Shown in pieces: positions 50,383 to 61,200 of a stretch of DNA of 64,000 nucleotides. A program made the translations under genes and the position numbers. The first letter of the stretch is position 1, and every line of letters begins with the position of its first letter. This stretch comes from Treponema bryantii (GTDB taxonomy: Bacteria; Spirochaetota; Spirochaetia; Treponematales; Treponemataceae): assembly GCF_036492245.1 (NCBI RefSeq), contig NZ_AP025286.1:1426001-1490000 (forward strand), read 5' to 3'. The notes beneath the pieces were generated by a model that was not told where the DNA came from, ran no database searches, and saw only the letters and a program-made list of their open reading frames with translations.

Positions 50383-51558
50383 TTAATCGGTCTTTTTTAC
50401 AGGCTCTCCGTTCACTGTAAGTTTAATTATTTCCCGTTCCTTATAAGACTTCTCAATCAACTCATCAACTTCAAGCGAGTTGTAAATCTCTTCGGCCTGT
50501 TCTGCAGTACCTCTTAAAACAGGATGTCTTGGGCTGAACAATACACAGCAGTCTTCATATGGAAGAATTGAAGTCTCATAAGTATCAATAAAATATGAAT
50601 CTTTGATGATTTCTTCCTTATCCATACCGCAGAGAGGGCGGAGAAGTGGAAGTTCAGCAAAATGCTCGGTAACTGTCATGTTTTCAATAGTCTGACTTGC
50701 AACCTGACCAACACTTTCACCTGTGATGATACATTTAGCGTTACAGCGGTGAGCAAGACGATTAGCAAGCTTCATCATGCAGACACGGAGCATAAGAGTT
50801 GACCACGCTTCCGGTGCTTTTTCCTTAATCTTCATCTGAACATCTGTAAAAGGAATAACGTTCAGATAAGTTGTGATTCCGTAATAAGCAAGCTTCTGTG
50901 CAAGTGTAACAACCTTCTGCTTTGCTTCTTCAGATGTATATGGATAAGAATGGAAATAACAGCATTCAATTTTCATACCGCGGCGAAGCATACGGTAACC
51001 CGCAACAGGAGAGTCCAATCCACCGCTCAAAAGCAAAAGTCCTTTTCCGCTGCAGCCAACAGGAAGTCCGCGGCAGCCTGTATTAGAATCAGTATAAACA
51101 AAACAGCGTTCTCGAACTTCAACATAAATAATAGTATCAGGATGATGAACATCAACCTTCATTATTGCTTCAACATCACCTGCAGCTTCACAGCAGATTT
51201 CATAAGAGTTCATTGGAAAACTTTTGTCTGCACGGCGGGCGTCAATTTTAAATGTCTTGCATCCGCGTTCAGCTTCCATTTTAGCAATTTCAAAAACGGC
51301 ACGACTGATATCTTCAATAGTCTTTTCGCAAACTTCAGCCTTAGCCCAGCCGGTAATTCCAATAAGATGATTAAGTGTAAATTCTACTTTTTCAGCAGAA
51401 TCTTCTTCGCAATCAATATAAAGACGTCCTGCACGAAGCGCTATTTTTGCACCAGTGCCTTCCAGATATTTTGCTGCATTATGTTTTAAAAGATTTTCAA
51501 ATTCCTGAATATTAGAACCTTTAAGAGTAAGTTCTCCAATTTTCGCTAGATAAGTCAT
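50383..51558 (-). CDS. thiI: tRNA 4-thiouridine synthetase ThiI (rhodanese-free form)
   Basis: 391 residues. An N-terminal ferredoxin-like plus THUMP domain (about 55-165) is followed by the PP-loop GKGLLLLSGGLDSPVAGYRM near 180 and the later CIITGESVGQVASQTIENM near 275. The protein lacks a C-terminal rhodanese domain, so sulfur must come from another protein. It makes s4U in tRNA. Its -10 box lies 6 bases before the ATG and there is no ribosome site (leaderless candidate). Confidence 0.93.
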   Translation of the reverse strand: MTYLAKIGELTLKGSNIQEFENLLKHNAAKYLEGTGAKIALRAGRLYIDCEEDSAEKVEFTLNHLIGITGWAKAEVCEKTIEDISRAVFEIAKMEAERGCKTFKIDARRADKSFPMNSYEICCEAAGDVEAIMKVDVHHPDTIIYVEVRERCFVYTDSNTGCRGLPVGCSGKGLLLLSGGLDSPVAGYRMLRRGMKIECCYFHSYPYTSEEAKQKVVTLAQKLAYYGITTYLNVIPFTDVQMKIKEKAPEAWSTLMLRVCMMKLANRLAHRCNAKCIITGESVGQVASQTIENMTVTEHFAELPLLRPLCGMDKEEIIKDSYFIDTYETSILPYEDCCVLFSPRHPVLRGTAEQAEEIYNSLEVDELIEKSYKEREIIKLTVNGEPVKKTD

Positions 51559-51564
51559 AGTCTT

Positions 51565-51593
51565 ATTATAAACGGAAGTTATGAAGTTTTAAA
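51565..51593 (-). promoter_or_regulatory. Promoter of thiI, probably leaderless
   Basis: Minus strand: -35 TTTAAA (51593-51588), 17-base spacer, -10 TATAAT (51570-51565), then 6 bases to the ATG at 51558. There is no Shine-Dalgarno sequence. Confidence 0.6.
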
Positions 51594-51610
51594 GTAGTTG
51601 AATAATATGA

Positions 51611-52099
51611 ATTAGTAATATAGATGATAAATATCAGATTAAAAAGATAATAGACATAAAAACGAATACACATCTTCATACATTTCAAACTATAGGAAGT
51701 AATATTTTAATAGGAAATTATACAGATGCATTTTATATTAATAATGATGGAGAAGAACTTTTTAGAGTAAAAATATATTCTATATTAAATGTATATATAG
51801 ATGGTATAAGATATCAATGGGGGACTACAGCATATGAAACAAAGAAATATATATGTACCTTAAATCAAAAGAAGAAATACATTAGATTGTTTGATCGAAA
51901 AGATAGTAATCTAATATATTATACAATACCAGAAAATGAAGAAGTTGAATCAATCACTTATCATCCAAATGGAGATTGGTATTTTCTTACAATTAATTGG
52001 TCTACAAATGTGCATGCTTTGTGGCAAATAGAAAACACCTGGGATCCAGAATTTCGTGAACAATGGTACAAAGATCATCCAGATGCACTCAGACCATAG
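51611..52099 (+). pseudogene. 5'-truncated gene remnant, possible beta-propeller protein
   Basis: An open frame of 162 codons follows a TGA at 51608 but has no ATG, GTG or TTG until a TTG at 51887 that lacks a ribosome site. The whole frame translates smoothly (DDKYQIKKIIDIKTNTHLHT, LIGNYTDAFYINNDGEELF, VESITYHPNGDWYFLTINWS, ending HPDALRP), so the N-terminal part of a once longer gene appears to be missing. The blade-like W/Y-rich pattern suggests a beta-propeller. A terminator follows. It could still be expressed from a non-canonical codon; that is less likely. Confidence 0.55.
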
Positions 52100-52140
52100 T
52101 TTCTTTTTATTCTAGTGAATAATTTAAAAATATTATTTAA

Positions 52141-52181
52141 GACTTCTGTTACAAATAATTTGTAACAGAAGTCATTTTTTT
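52141..52181 (+). terminator. Terminator after the gene remnant
   Basis: GACTTCTGTTACAAA and its exact complement TTTGTAACAGAAGTC form a 15-base stem with a very short loop, followed by ATTTTTTT. Confidence 0.9.
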
Positions 52182-52198
52182 ATAACATTTTTTTTTAG

Positions 52199-52290
52199 CT
52201 AAATAACCGTGGTTATTTAATTAGATGACTGGAATAATTTATATGTAATAAATGTCATAAAAATTTAAAAAAAATGTGACATTTGTCATA
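52199..52290. promoter_or_regulatory. Palindromes upstream of the second lnt (possible operators)
   Basis: TAAATAACC-GT-GGTTATTTA (52200-52219) and TGACATTTGTCA (about 52277-52289), plus repeated ATGTCATAAA-like motifs, lie in a gene-free stretch just before the promoter at 52319. They are seen directly; a protein that binds them is not known. Confidence 0.4.
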
Positions 52291-52318
52291 AATGTGTGTT
52301 TTATATTAGTTTTTTTTA

Positions 52319-52348
52319 TTGACTTCTAACTCTAATTGTATATATAAA
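52319..52348 (+). promoter_or_regulatory. Promoter of the lnt2-secreted-giant protein unit
   Basis: TTGACT (52319-52324) and TATAAA (52343-52348) with an 18-base spacer (or TATATA with 16), about 16 bases before the ATG at 52364. Confidence 0.6.
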
Positions 52349-52363
52349 AATATTATAAATAAT

Positions 52364-53974
52364 ATGCTTAAAAGTAAATTTATAAACTGTAAATTGATTT
52401 CAGAAGTTTTAATTATTTCAATAAGTCTTCTGGCATCTGTGTTTTTATTTATACTTTCTCAACCCAATCCATTTATATTAAATGGAATTAGTGTTTTTGC
52501 ATGGTTAATGCTAATTCCAATATTGTTTATAACATCTAGATATTCGACAATAGTAAGTTTTATTTGTGGTTTTATTTATGGAATTGCAGTTTGTGTATTG
52601 TATGCTTTATGGCTGCTGAATTATAAAACAGTTGCATTATTACTTGTTGCTTTATACGAAGGCATTTTATATGGTATTGTATTTTTATTCTTAAAAAAAT
52701 CTTTTGATCTTTTTAAGAATTATAGTTTTATTATTCAGTGTTTAATCTGGTGTAGTTTTGAATATTTAAGGACTTTGGGATTTCTTGGTGTAAATTACGG
52801 CGTTATTGGTTATAGCCAGTGGAAGAATCCTGTGTTATTACAGAGTGTAGCTTTATTTGGTGTTCATGGATTAAATTTTGTAATTGTATTTCCTTCTTGC
52901 TTCATTTTTTCTTTATTAAAATATCGAGATAAAAAGATTGCTTTTATTAAAAAACATAAATTAAGTATAATTGGATATAGCACTATTATAATTTCATTAA
53001 TTGTATATGGTTCAGTTCAATTAAATAGCACAATAAAAACTGATACAGAAAAAACAATTTGTCTTATTCAAAATAATATAAATACTTCTGTTTATTACAA
53101 AGATAAAAATAATGGGATTTTAGATTTTTATAAGAAACTGATTTCTGATGCTTTACAAAAAAATGAGAATATTGATTTAATGGTTTTGCCGGAAGGTGCT
53201 GTTCGACCAAGAATTTTATTGAATCCTGAGGATTCTATACCTTCAACTATGCATCAAGATGTTATTGATTATTTAAATTTTTTCTATGATATAAATATAC
53301 CTTTTGTTTTTGGTTCTTCAAGTTTAGAATACGATTCAATACGAAATGATATTTTTACTTATAAAGCTTATAATATATCTTGTTATTTAGATAATAAAAC
53401 AAAAACTATTCCCGCAAAAATAGATGTTTATAAAAAAAGGCATCTTGTTCCAATTATAGAAAAGATGCCTTTTGTAAATTTTTATAATAAGAAATTCTTA
53501 AAGATTTCAAGCTGTTTATCATCTGGAAAAGAGATAGTCACATTTCCGTTACAAGATATTTCATTTTGTACCCCAATATGTTTTGAAGAATCATTTGGAT
53601 ATGATGTTCGGCATTTTATGAAAAAACATCCAAGTTTTATTCTTTCTATTTCAAGTGATTTATGGAGTAAAAGTCTTGTTTGCCAGTATCAGCATCTTGC
53701 AATGGAGATATTCAGGGCTGTGGAAAATAGGTTGCCTTTTTTAAGATCTTCTGTTTCAGGACAAACTGTTTATATTAATCAGAAAGGTCAAATCGTTGAA
53801 ATGTTAAAGCCGTTTACAAGTGATTTTGTTACGGTGAATGTTCCTCTAATGAGAAATCCTAAGAGGACTCTCTATGGTGTGATTGGAGATGCTGTTGGAG
53901 TTCTTTCTGTTTTAGTTTGTACATTTAGTTTTATATATAAAATCATAAATAAAAAAGGAAGTGGAGCGAAATGA
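52364..53974 (+). CDS. Second Lnt-family enzyme (apolipoprotein N-acyltransferase paralogue)
   Basis: 536 residues from the ATG at 52364; an upstream in-frame TTG at 52319 belongs to the promoter -35 box. About six to seven membrane helices (ILIISISLLASVFLFILSQP and following) lead to a nitrilase domain with all three catalytic residues: Glu in VLPEGAVRP (about 276), Lys in YKKRHLVPII (about 358) and Cys in TPICFEESFG (about 405). The family also includes amidase- and Ppm-like acyl transferases. It is clearly distinct from the 615-residue Lnt at 12.6 kb and AT-richer. It is the first gene of a unit with a secreted protein and a giant secreted protein, so it may act on them or on lipoproteins needed with them. 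Confidence 0.85.
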   Translation: MLKSKFINCKLISEVLIISISLLASVFLFILSQPNPFILNGISVFAWLMLIPILFITSRYSTIVSFICGFIYGIAVCVLYALWLLNYKTVALLLVALYEGILYGIVFLFLKKSFDLFKNYSFIIQCLIWCSFEYLRTLGFLGVNYGVIGYSQWKNPVLLQSVALFGVHGLNFVIVFPSCFIFSLLKYRDKKIAFIKKHKLSIIGYSTIIISLIVYGSVQLNSTIKTDTEKTICLIQNNINTSVYYKDKNNGILDFYKKLISDALQKNENIDLMVLPEGAVRPRILLNPEDSIPSTMHQDVIDYLNFFYDINIPFVFGSSSLEYDSIRNDIFTYKAYNISCYLDNKTKTIPAKIDVYKKRHLVPIIEKMPFVNFYNKKFLKISSCLSSGKEIVTFPLQDISFCTPICFEESFGYDVRHFMKKHPSFILSISSDLWSKSLVCQYQHLAMEIFRAVENRLPFLRSSVSGQTVYINQKGQIVEMLKPFTSDFVTVNVPLMRNPKRTLYGVIGDAVGVLSVLVCTFSFIYKIINKKGSGAK

Positions 53975-55287
53975 AAAAGAAATTAATTTTATTATTGCTT
54001 GGGTTAATTACAATTATTTGGAATGTATTTTCTTCTGAATACCAGGAGGAAAGAATTATTTCCGATATAGTATTAATTCAAAATACTGAAGGGAAATGTT
54101 TTGTTTTGTATAAAACAGATGATTCTGAAGTAAGTATGTATGTTGAAAATCATTTTGATGAAAGTGATTGCGGAAAAAGAAATTTTTTTACCGAAACAGG
54201 AAATATAAAAGCAACATCTCCTTTTTTTAGAAAAGAAAAAAATGGGCGGGAAATTGTTTGTTTCAAAGGAATATTTTCTGAAACTGAATTTGAAGAAGAT
54301 AATATTTTCATATTTATGACTGGTGTCGATTATACTGGTTATTATTCAAAAGTAATTCCTTTTGCTAAACAGGATAATATTGTTCTTCAAGATTTTGCTA
54401 TTTCTGATTTAGATGAAATAACATTTTATCTATCAGTAAATGATAATCTGTTATCTAAGACAATAAATACTAAGTCTGATTTCATTAATGATAATTATCT
54501 TTTTTCAGGTTATCAAATTGATAGTTTAAGAATATATGAAAATAGTGAAAATAATGGATCTTTCTATGGATTATTTAAATCAAATAATAATCCATACGCT
54601 TTTGTGTTAAAGAATAACAACGTGAGAATTACTAAAATAACAGATAGCGAAAAGTACTATTATTTGTTTGATGATAAACCAGTTTGTTTCTTCTCAGACG
54701 GACAAACATTTAAAAAGATTACTTATACAGATGAAATAATCCTTAAAGAGTTATCTATTGAGTTGGATACAGATAATATTCGCGATGTATTTGAAATTGA
54801 TAATAAAATAAATATTATAGCAAGAGATAATAAAAATATTTATTCAATTATAACTGATACAAATCTTCAAAGTTTTGAGAAAACTGTTTTGTGCAGTAAT
54901 GAAAACACTCCATTTATTTATATTGAAAAGAACAAATATTTTAATAATTCAGTGGTATTAGTTATAAAAGATGTTGGATTATATTCTTACAAGAATAATT
55001 CCTGGAACCTCATACAAGAATATGACAATATCACACCATATATTAATTCAAAACTTTCAAAAATTTCTAAAGCTAATGAAAAGAAATTTAATATAAAAAT
55101 AGATAGAAATTATAAAGATGGATTATTTCATTATGTAGTCAAACTTAATGATGTAAAGTCTATTCCTTTATATGAAAATAATGATGAAGAATTTGACGTA
55201 GTTCAAAATAGTAGTTCAATTAATGGATTGTTTTATACATTTATAAAAAAAGGTGAGAATATCAATATTATCTCAAGGGTAAATTAA
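53971..55287 (+). CDS. Secreted protein of unknown function, possible beta-propeller
   Basis: 438 residues starting at the ATG that overlaps the previous stop (ATGA). A signal peptide (MKKKLILLLLGLITIIWNVF, then SSEYQ) precedes an all-beta mature part with irregular repeats of blade-like strands (for example PYAFVLKNNNVRITKITDS, YYYLFDDKPVCFFSDGQTF and KNIYSIITDTNLQSF). No lipobox Cys is present. There is no recognised family. The codon usage is AT-rich like both neighbours. Its stop codon is one base from the start of the giant gene, which indicates coupled expression. Confidence 0.65.
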   Translation: MKKKLILLLLGLITIIWNVFSSEYQEERIISDIVLIQNTEGKCFVLYKTDDSEVSMYVENHFDESDCGKRNFFTETGNIKATSPFFRKEKNGREIVCFKGIFSETEFEEDNIFIFMTGVDYTGYYSKVIPFAKQDNIVLQDFAISDLDEITFYLSVNDNLLSKTINTKSDFINDNYLFSGYQIDSLRIYENSENNGSFYGLFKSNNNPYAFVLKNNNVRITKITDSEKYYYLFDDKPVCFFSDGQTFKKITYTDEIILKELSIELDTDNIRDVFEIDNKINIIARDNKNIYSIITDTNLQSFEKTVLCSNENTPFIYIEKNKYFNNSVVLVIKDVGLYSYKNNSWNLIQEYDNITPYINSKLSKISKANEKKFNIKIDRNYKDGLFHYVVKLNDVKSIPLYENNDEEFDVVQNSSSINGLFYTFIKKGENINIISRVN

Positions 55288-55288
55288 T

Positions 55289-58200
55289 ATGAAAATTAAA
55301 AAGTTACTTATTTGTCTATTTCTATCAATTGCAATTATTTCTAATTCCTTTGCTTTTCCTGATGATGATGATGATGGTGGCGGATCATCTGGACCAAGTC
55401 TGATTGCTTATAAAGATTCTCTTCAAGCTGCAAATAATCTCAACGATACAGCTTTTCCTTCTTATAATATTGGTTTAATTGGTATATATGACAATGGTTA
55501 TGAAGATACAAAAGCAAGTGTTAATTTAGTTGCCAGTACAGGATTGTTAAAAATTAATCGAATTAGTGCCAGTGGTAATTCGTATACTAGAACTATATAT
55601 TTTAAGGGAAGTTACCTTACTTTAACTCCATCTGGCTGTACAGCGACACTAAATAAAGCAAATGGTGGACAACAGACAGTATCCTCTTCAGCAAGTGCAC
55701 AAATACAAAATGGAGATATGATTATTGTAAGATTTGGTGAAGGTTCATCGAATTTTACTTACAGTTTTGTTCAAGATAACACCCCTCCGACAATAACAAA
55801 AGAACCTGCTCTGTATTATAATTTATCAAATAAAACATTTAGTTTTAATGCCAGTGATTCTGGTAGTGGTATTAATGGATCTTCATGGAAGATAGTATCT
55901 ACTACACTTGGTATTAATAAAAATACAAATTCAACAGAGTTAAGTACAACAATTAGTGATGGTTCATATGTTGTTACATATTCAGTATCTGACTATGTAG
56001 GAAATACAAGAGAAGTTACAAAAACTATAACATATGATAATACACCTCCAGTTGTAACTTATAATAAAACTCCAACCCAATATTGTAATGAAGCAAATAT
56101 TCAGGCTTCTGTTTCCGATGCAAATCCATATACAATTTCTTACTCATACATATTAAATAATAAAGAAATTTCTGATACATGTAATGGTGTAAAAAATATA
56201 TATGAAGCAGGAGAATATACAAATTTTTATTTCACTGCAAAAGATAAAGCTGGTAATATAGGAAGTAGTCCAAAAATCAACTTTATAATAGATAAAGATG
56301 CACCTAAAATTAACGTTAATTCATACAATTCTAACTGGACAAATTCCGCTGTTACAGTTTCTGCGACAGCTACTGATAATTACGGATATGATTATTCCAA
56401 ATGGACATACAGTGTTGATAACGGAGCAAGAATTGGAATATCTTCAAATCAGGAATTCAATCAAACTTTTGATTTAGGTACGGGAATTCATGAAATTTAT
56501 ATCTATTTGTTTGATAAAGCAGGTAATGAGGCAAAATCTGATATAATTAAATTATATGTTGATAAAATCATTCCTACAACTCCTAGTCTTACACTTACAG
56601 ATCCAAATGTTCCTGAAATCTCAAATGAAAATGGAAAGGCTAATATGCCAGGTGCTTCCATTACAATTACTCCACATAGTAGCGATAATAATTCTGGAAT
56701 ACAGACTTATAAGTTTTCTATAGATGGAAATAACTGGACTACTGGACCAAATTATCTGTTAAATAAAAATGGTTCATATAAAGTTTATTGTAAAGCAGTA
56801 GATAAAGCAGGAAATGAATCCCAGGTTAATACTGTGGATGTTGTTATTGATAATTCAACACCAACAATTATCCCTTCAACATTTGATAGTAATAAATGGT
56901 ATTCAAGTTTCGAAGTTTCGTTAACAGCAAGTGGCTGTTCATGTGGAATAGATAACGGAACATGGCAATACTCACTTGACGGTGGAGTAACCTTTACTAA
57001 CTTACAAGGTAATACAAATGGTAAAGTCTCTCTTAAATTAAATCAAACTGGAGAATATAACTTAGTTTTTAAGGTTAAGAGCAATACAGGTATTGAGGGA
57101 AAATCTGATCCTAAGAAAATAAAAATTGATGCAACAATGCCTGTTATTAAACTTAATAGTACTATACCTTCAAAATCAAAAAGTTTTTCTATTTCAGCTA
57201 CATCATCAGATGCAACTTCTGGAATCAGTGCAACTGGATATGAACTTATCGTTGATTCTAAAGAGTTTGAACCAGTTTCTGAATACTCTTCTTCTATAAC
57301 TGTAAAATTAGAAAAAGAAGGAGAAAATAAAATCAAATTCTTTGCAATTGATAATGCAGGAAACAAAATATATAGCAATCAATATACAATTGTAATTGAT
57401 AATACAGGTCCTATAATTGGTTTCATTACTATACCAGAAACATGGGTAAATAAAGGTGTAATCAAAGCTGGCGGCTATTCTTCTGATGTAAATACTAAAA
57501 CATGGAAGTATTATTATCAGTACAAAGATGAAAATGAGAAATCAGGAAATGGAAATGAATTTACACTTGATAAACATGGTGAAGCACAAGTATGGTTTAC
57601 TGTACAAGATGACTGTGGAAACATCGGAACTTCAGAAAAGAAAACAATAAAAATTGATACAAAAGTTCCTGTGTTTAATACAAGCTTTACACAAAAGGGA
57701 AATAAGATTACTGCAACTGCACTGGATGATGACAGTGGATTGAATCTGGAGTCGTATAAATGGTCTTCAGATGGAGTATCAGGAAACGGAAATGTCGCAA
57801 CCTTAAAAGACGGAAAGAAACGAAAAGTATATTTCACTGTTGAAGATAAATGTGGAAATATCGGCTCAGTAGAATATACAATTGATGTTGTTGATATAAC
57901 TCCTCCTGTAATGTCATTTACTCCTGAAGCATATAGCTATAAGGATATGCTTACATTAAAGAACATAAGCGTAACTGATAATGTATCCGGGGTTAAGACT
58001 GTAGAGTATTATGTAGATGATAATCTTCTGACCAGAAGGGAAAAAGTTGATTCAAGTATTGAACTTGACGTATGGAATTTCGAAGCTGGAAATCATAATG
58101 TATGGCTTAAGGCATTTGATAATCAGGGCAATTCAGCTGAATCAGAAAAGCGTCCATTTACAATTGATAGAACAATTCCTTCTATTACAAAAGATAAATT

Positions 58201-61200
58201 CATTTATGAATCAAATGAAATAACAGATGATGATTTTATCGGAAAGAATGAATTAACAGTTGAAATTGAAGCCAGTGATGACAGCGAAATAATTAAGAAT
58301 ATTCATTACGGAGTATCAACAACAGAAGGTGTTGAACCTGAAAACTGGAATATTCAGACAGAATATACAATCGTTCTGAACAATACTCAGAATGCATTGC
58401 AGAATGGAATAAACTTCGTATATGTAAAAGTTGAAGATGTTGCCGGAAATTATAGTGTTCCATTAATTAAAGCAATCATTAAGGATACTATAAAGCCTGG
58501 TAAAGCAATCATTTCAAGTACAACACATAAATTTGCAAGCGATATAAAAGATGTAGAACTAAATACTACAGCTTCATTTGTTCTGAAACCGACAAGAACA
58601 TCCGGAGCCGGAATTAAAGGTTACAGATATTCTCTTGAAGAAGGCGTTTCAGAAACCAATACCCGCGTGATAACTAGCGGAACCATTGAGTCAAAGTCAA
58701 TGGAAATCCTGGACTTTGAGGAACTTGCAGATAATAAAGAAAATGAGTTCTATTTCCTTAAGGTATGGTGTATCGGAGGAAATGACTTAGAAAGTGATGA
58801 AACAATTTATAGCTTCAGAGTCGATACAACACCACCAGCAGGTTTATATATTTCGTTAAATCCACAGGTAAATTACGATAGCACCTATTACTATAATGAT
58901 GATGTTACAAATGTAGCCTGGAACATTCCAAGAGATTTAACAGGTATTGAAAAATATGAAATTGAAATTACAGCAGAAGGAGAAAAACTTTATAGTGCTG
59001 ATACAAAGAATACTTCTGCAGTAATTAATGTAAAGAATCTATGCAAAGCAAAAGCATTAAAAGCTGGTAAACTTGATGTTAAGGTAACAGCATATGATTA
59101 TGCAAAGAATAGTGTAGAAGCAGTTCGTTCATTTAATTTTGATTATGAAGCTCCAGTATTTGAGAATGAAATCAATATTGAAGAAGTTGAAGACAATCCT
59201 GTTGCCAGAAAGATAATTTGGGGAAAGATTACAGATGCTCAGTCTCAATGTGAACAGGTTGTAATTGAATATACAAGACTTGATGAAGAAAATGCAAAGA
59301 GCAACAGAGTTGTAGTAAATACAGAAAATAATGAATTACCACAAGAATATACTATCTCTACATTCAGAAATGATACTGCATACTTCCTGAGTGTAACTGG
59401 TTATGATAAAGCCGGAAACACAGCAGCACTTGAAAAATGTTTTGCAGTAGGAAATGCAGTTGTTCCAGAAGTTATCAGATCTGAATATAAAGAGCTTTCA
59501 AATGGAATTATTATTACCGGTATAAAGGAAAAACGACCAGGTTCAGTAAAACTTATAAATGGTAAGTTAATCCTGCCGGAGAATATCAAGGTTTACGGAA
59601 TTAAGTCAGTTAATGGAAATGCAGTAAAAGAAAGAATCAATGAACTGAACATTGCAAATGGTACATTGATTGCACAGGATAATTCAATTCCGACTGCAGA
59701 ATTTGATTCTTCAACAGATATTCTAAAATATGAAACACAGTGTGGACAATTCATATTTGAAAATCAGAACTTTATTTATGAAGCAGAAAAAGGAATTGCA
59801 CTTGCAGATGTAAATGTTGAAGTTCCTGTTGAAAATAAAGTTAAAGATACAGAAACAGTTCATTTTGAGAGAATTGAATTAGGATATCCAAATGCCCTAT
59901 ATATCAATGCAATTTCAAAAGTTTTGGATACACCAGTAACAGTAAAGACAGCCGGTTTTGATATTCAGAACGTAAATAAGGTAGAAATTGCAGGTGAATC
60001 TTTCAAATTAAATAACAGCAATAGCAGCATATTCTTTGAACCAAAGAATATCAATATTGTAACAGCCAGCCAGGATAAAGAAATTCCTCTTACAAATACA
60101 TATACAGATTCTTCATTCAATTCTGTATATGGAGATATTGAAGGAACAAATCTTGAACTTGTATTGAATGATGTTACATATATTGTAAAGAAAGCCGGAA
60201 TCAGCGGAAATACAATCAATATTTATGAAGCAGAAGTAGAGCTTCCTGAAGGATATACTCCATCAAAGTTAAACATCAAAAACTTCTCAATTGATGATGA
60301 GAGTCTTGAAGTAACACAGGGAAAATATTTCGAAGCAGAAAGCCTGACTGTTACAGAAAATGGAATTACAGTAATTGAGAATGGAATTGTTACAATAGGA
60401 AAAGACGGAAAGCTAGTAGTAAGCGGAATCTTAAATATTGGAACAGAATATGGTGCAGTTGAAGTTACAGATCTTGAAATAAAGAATGACGGACTTGATA
60501 TTGAAAAAGGCTGTAATGTTTCCTCATACAGTTTCGTTCTTTACGGATATAATGTAAGCGTAACAAAAGCAATATATTCAAAAGACAAGCTTCTTATAAA
60601 AGAAGGTGAAATTGAAGTATACGGTTCAAAATTCAATATCGAAGATCTTGGAATCGATACATCAGTTAAAGACAGCGTATACAAGGCAGGAACTGCAAAA
60701 GGAAGCAGCTCATTTAATTCAGGATATACAGCAGAGCAGAATATAAGCGATCTTGAAATTGATTCTGAAGGTGTATTTGCAAAAGAATTAAAAGTTCCTG
60801 TATTTGGAGCTGGTGAAGCATGGAACTTAAAGCATGTTCTGTTAAGAGCTTCTGGAACAGTAAGCGTTACTACAACAGATGAATATAATACTCAAATAAA
60901 CGGATATGATATTCAGACAAAGAAAACAACATTCAATGGCAAAGAAATTGTTGTAGAAAACGGAATAATCACAAATGCAAACGGCTTTAAGGATAATAAA
61001 CTCAATATTGCAAATGTTACCTTAAACTCAAATGCCCTTGTTTCAGGTGGTGAAACTGCTCAGAATGAGGTTTATACTCTCGACGGCTGGAATGTAGTAT
61101 TTGATAAACTTTCCCTTGCCAACAGCGGACTTACAGGTAAGGCAACCGTACAGAATGAAGATGAAGATTATGAAATCGAAATCGCATTTGAATCATTTAC

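Noticed and set aside
52319-52363. TTG at 52319 as start of the second lnt
   Set aside because: The TTG is the first half of a TTGACT -35 box with a TATAAA -10 at 52343. The ATG at 52364 gives a normal hydrophobic N-terminus.
55289-59200. Tandem direct repeats as a CRISPR array or satellite
   Set aside because: The repeats are protein-level modules of about 270 bases in an open frame and diverge in nucleotide sequence; no short identical repeats with unique spacers are present anywhere in the window.
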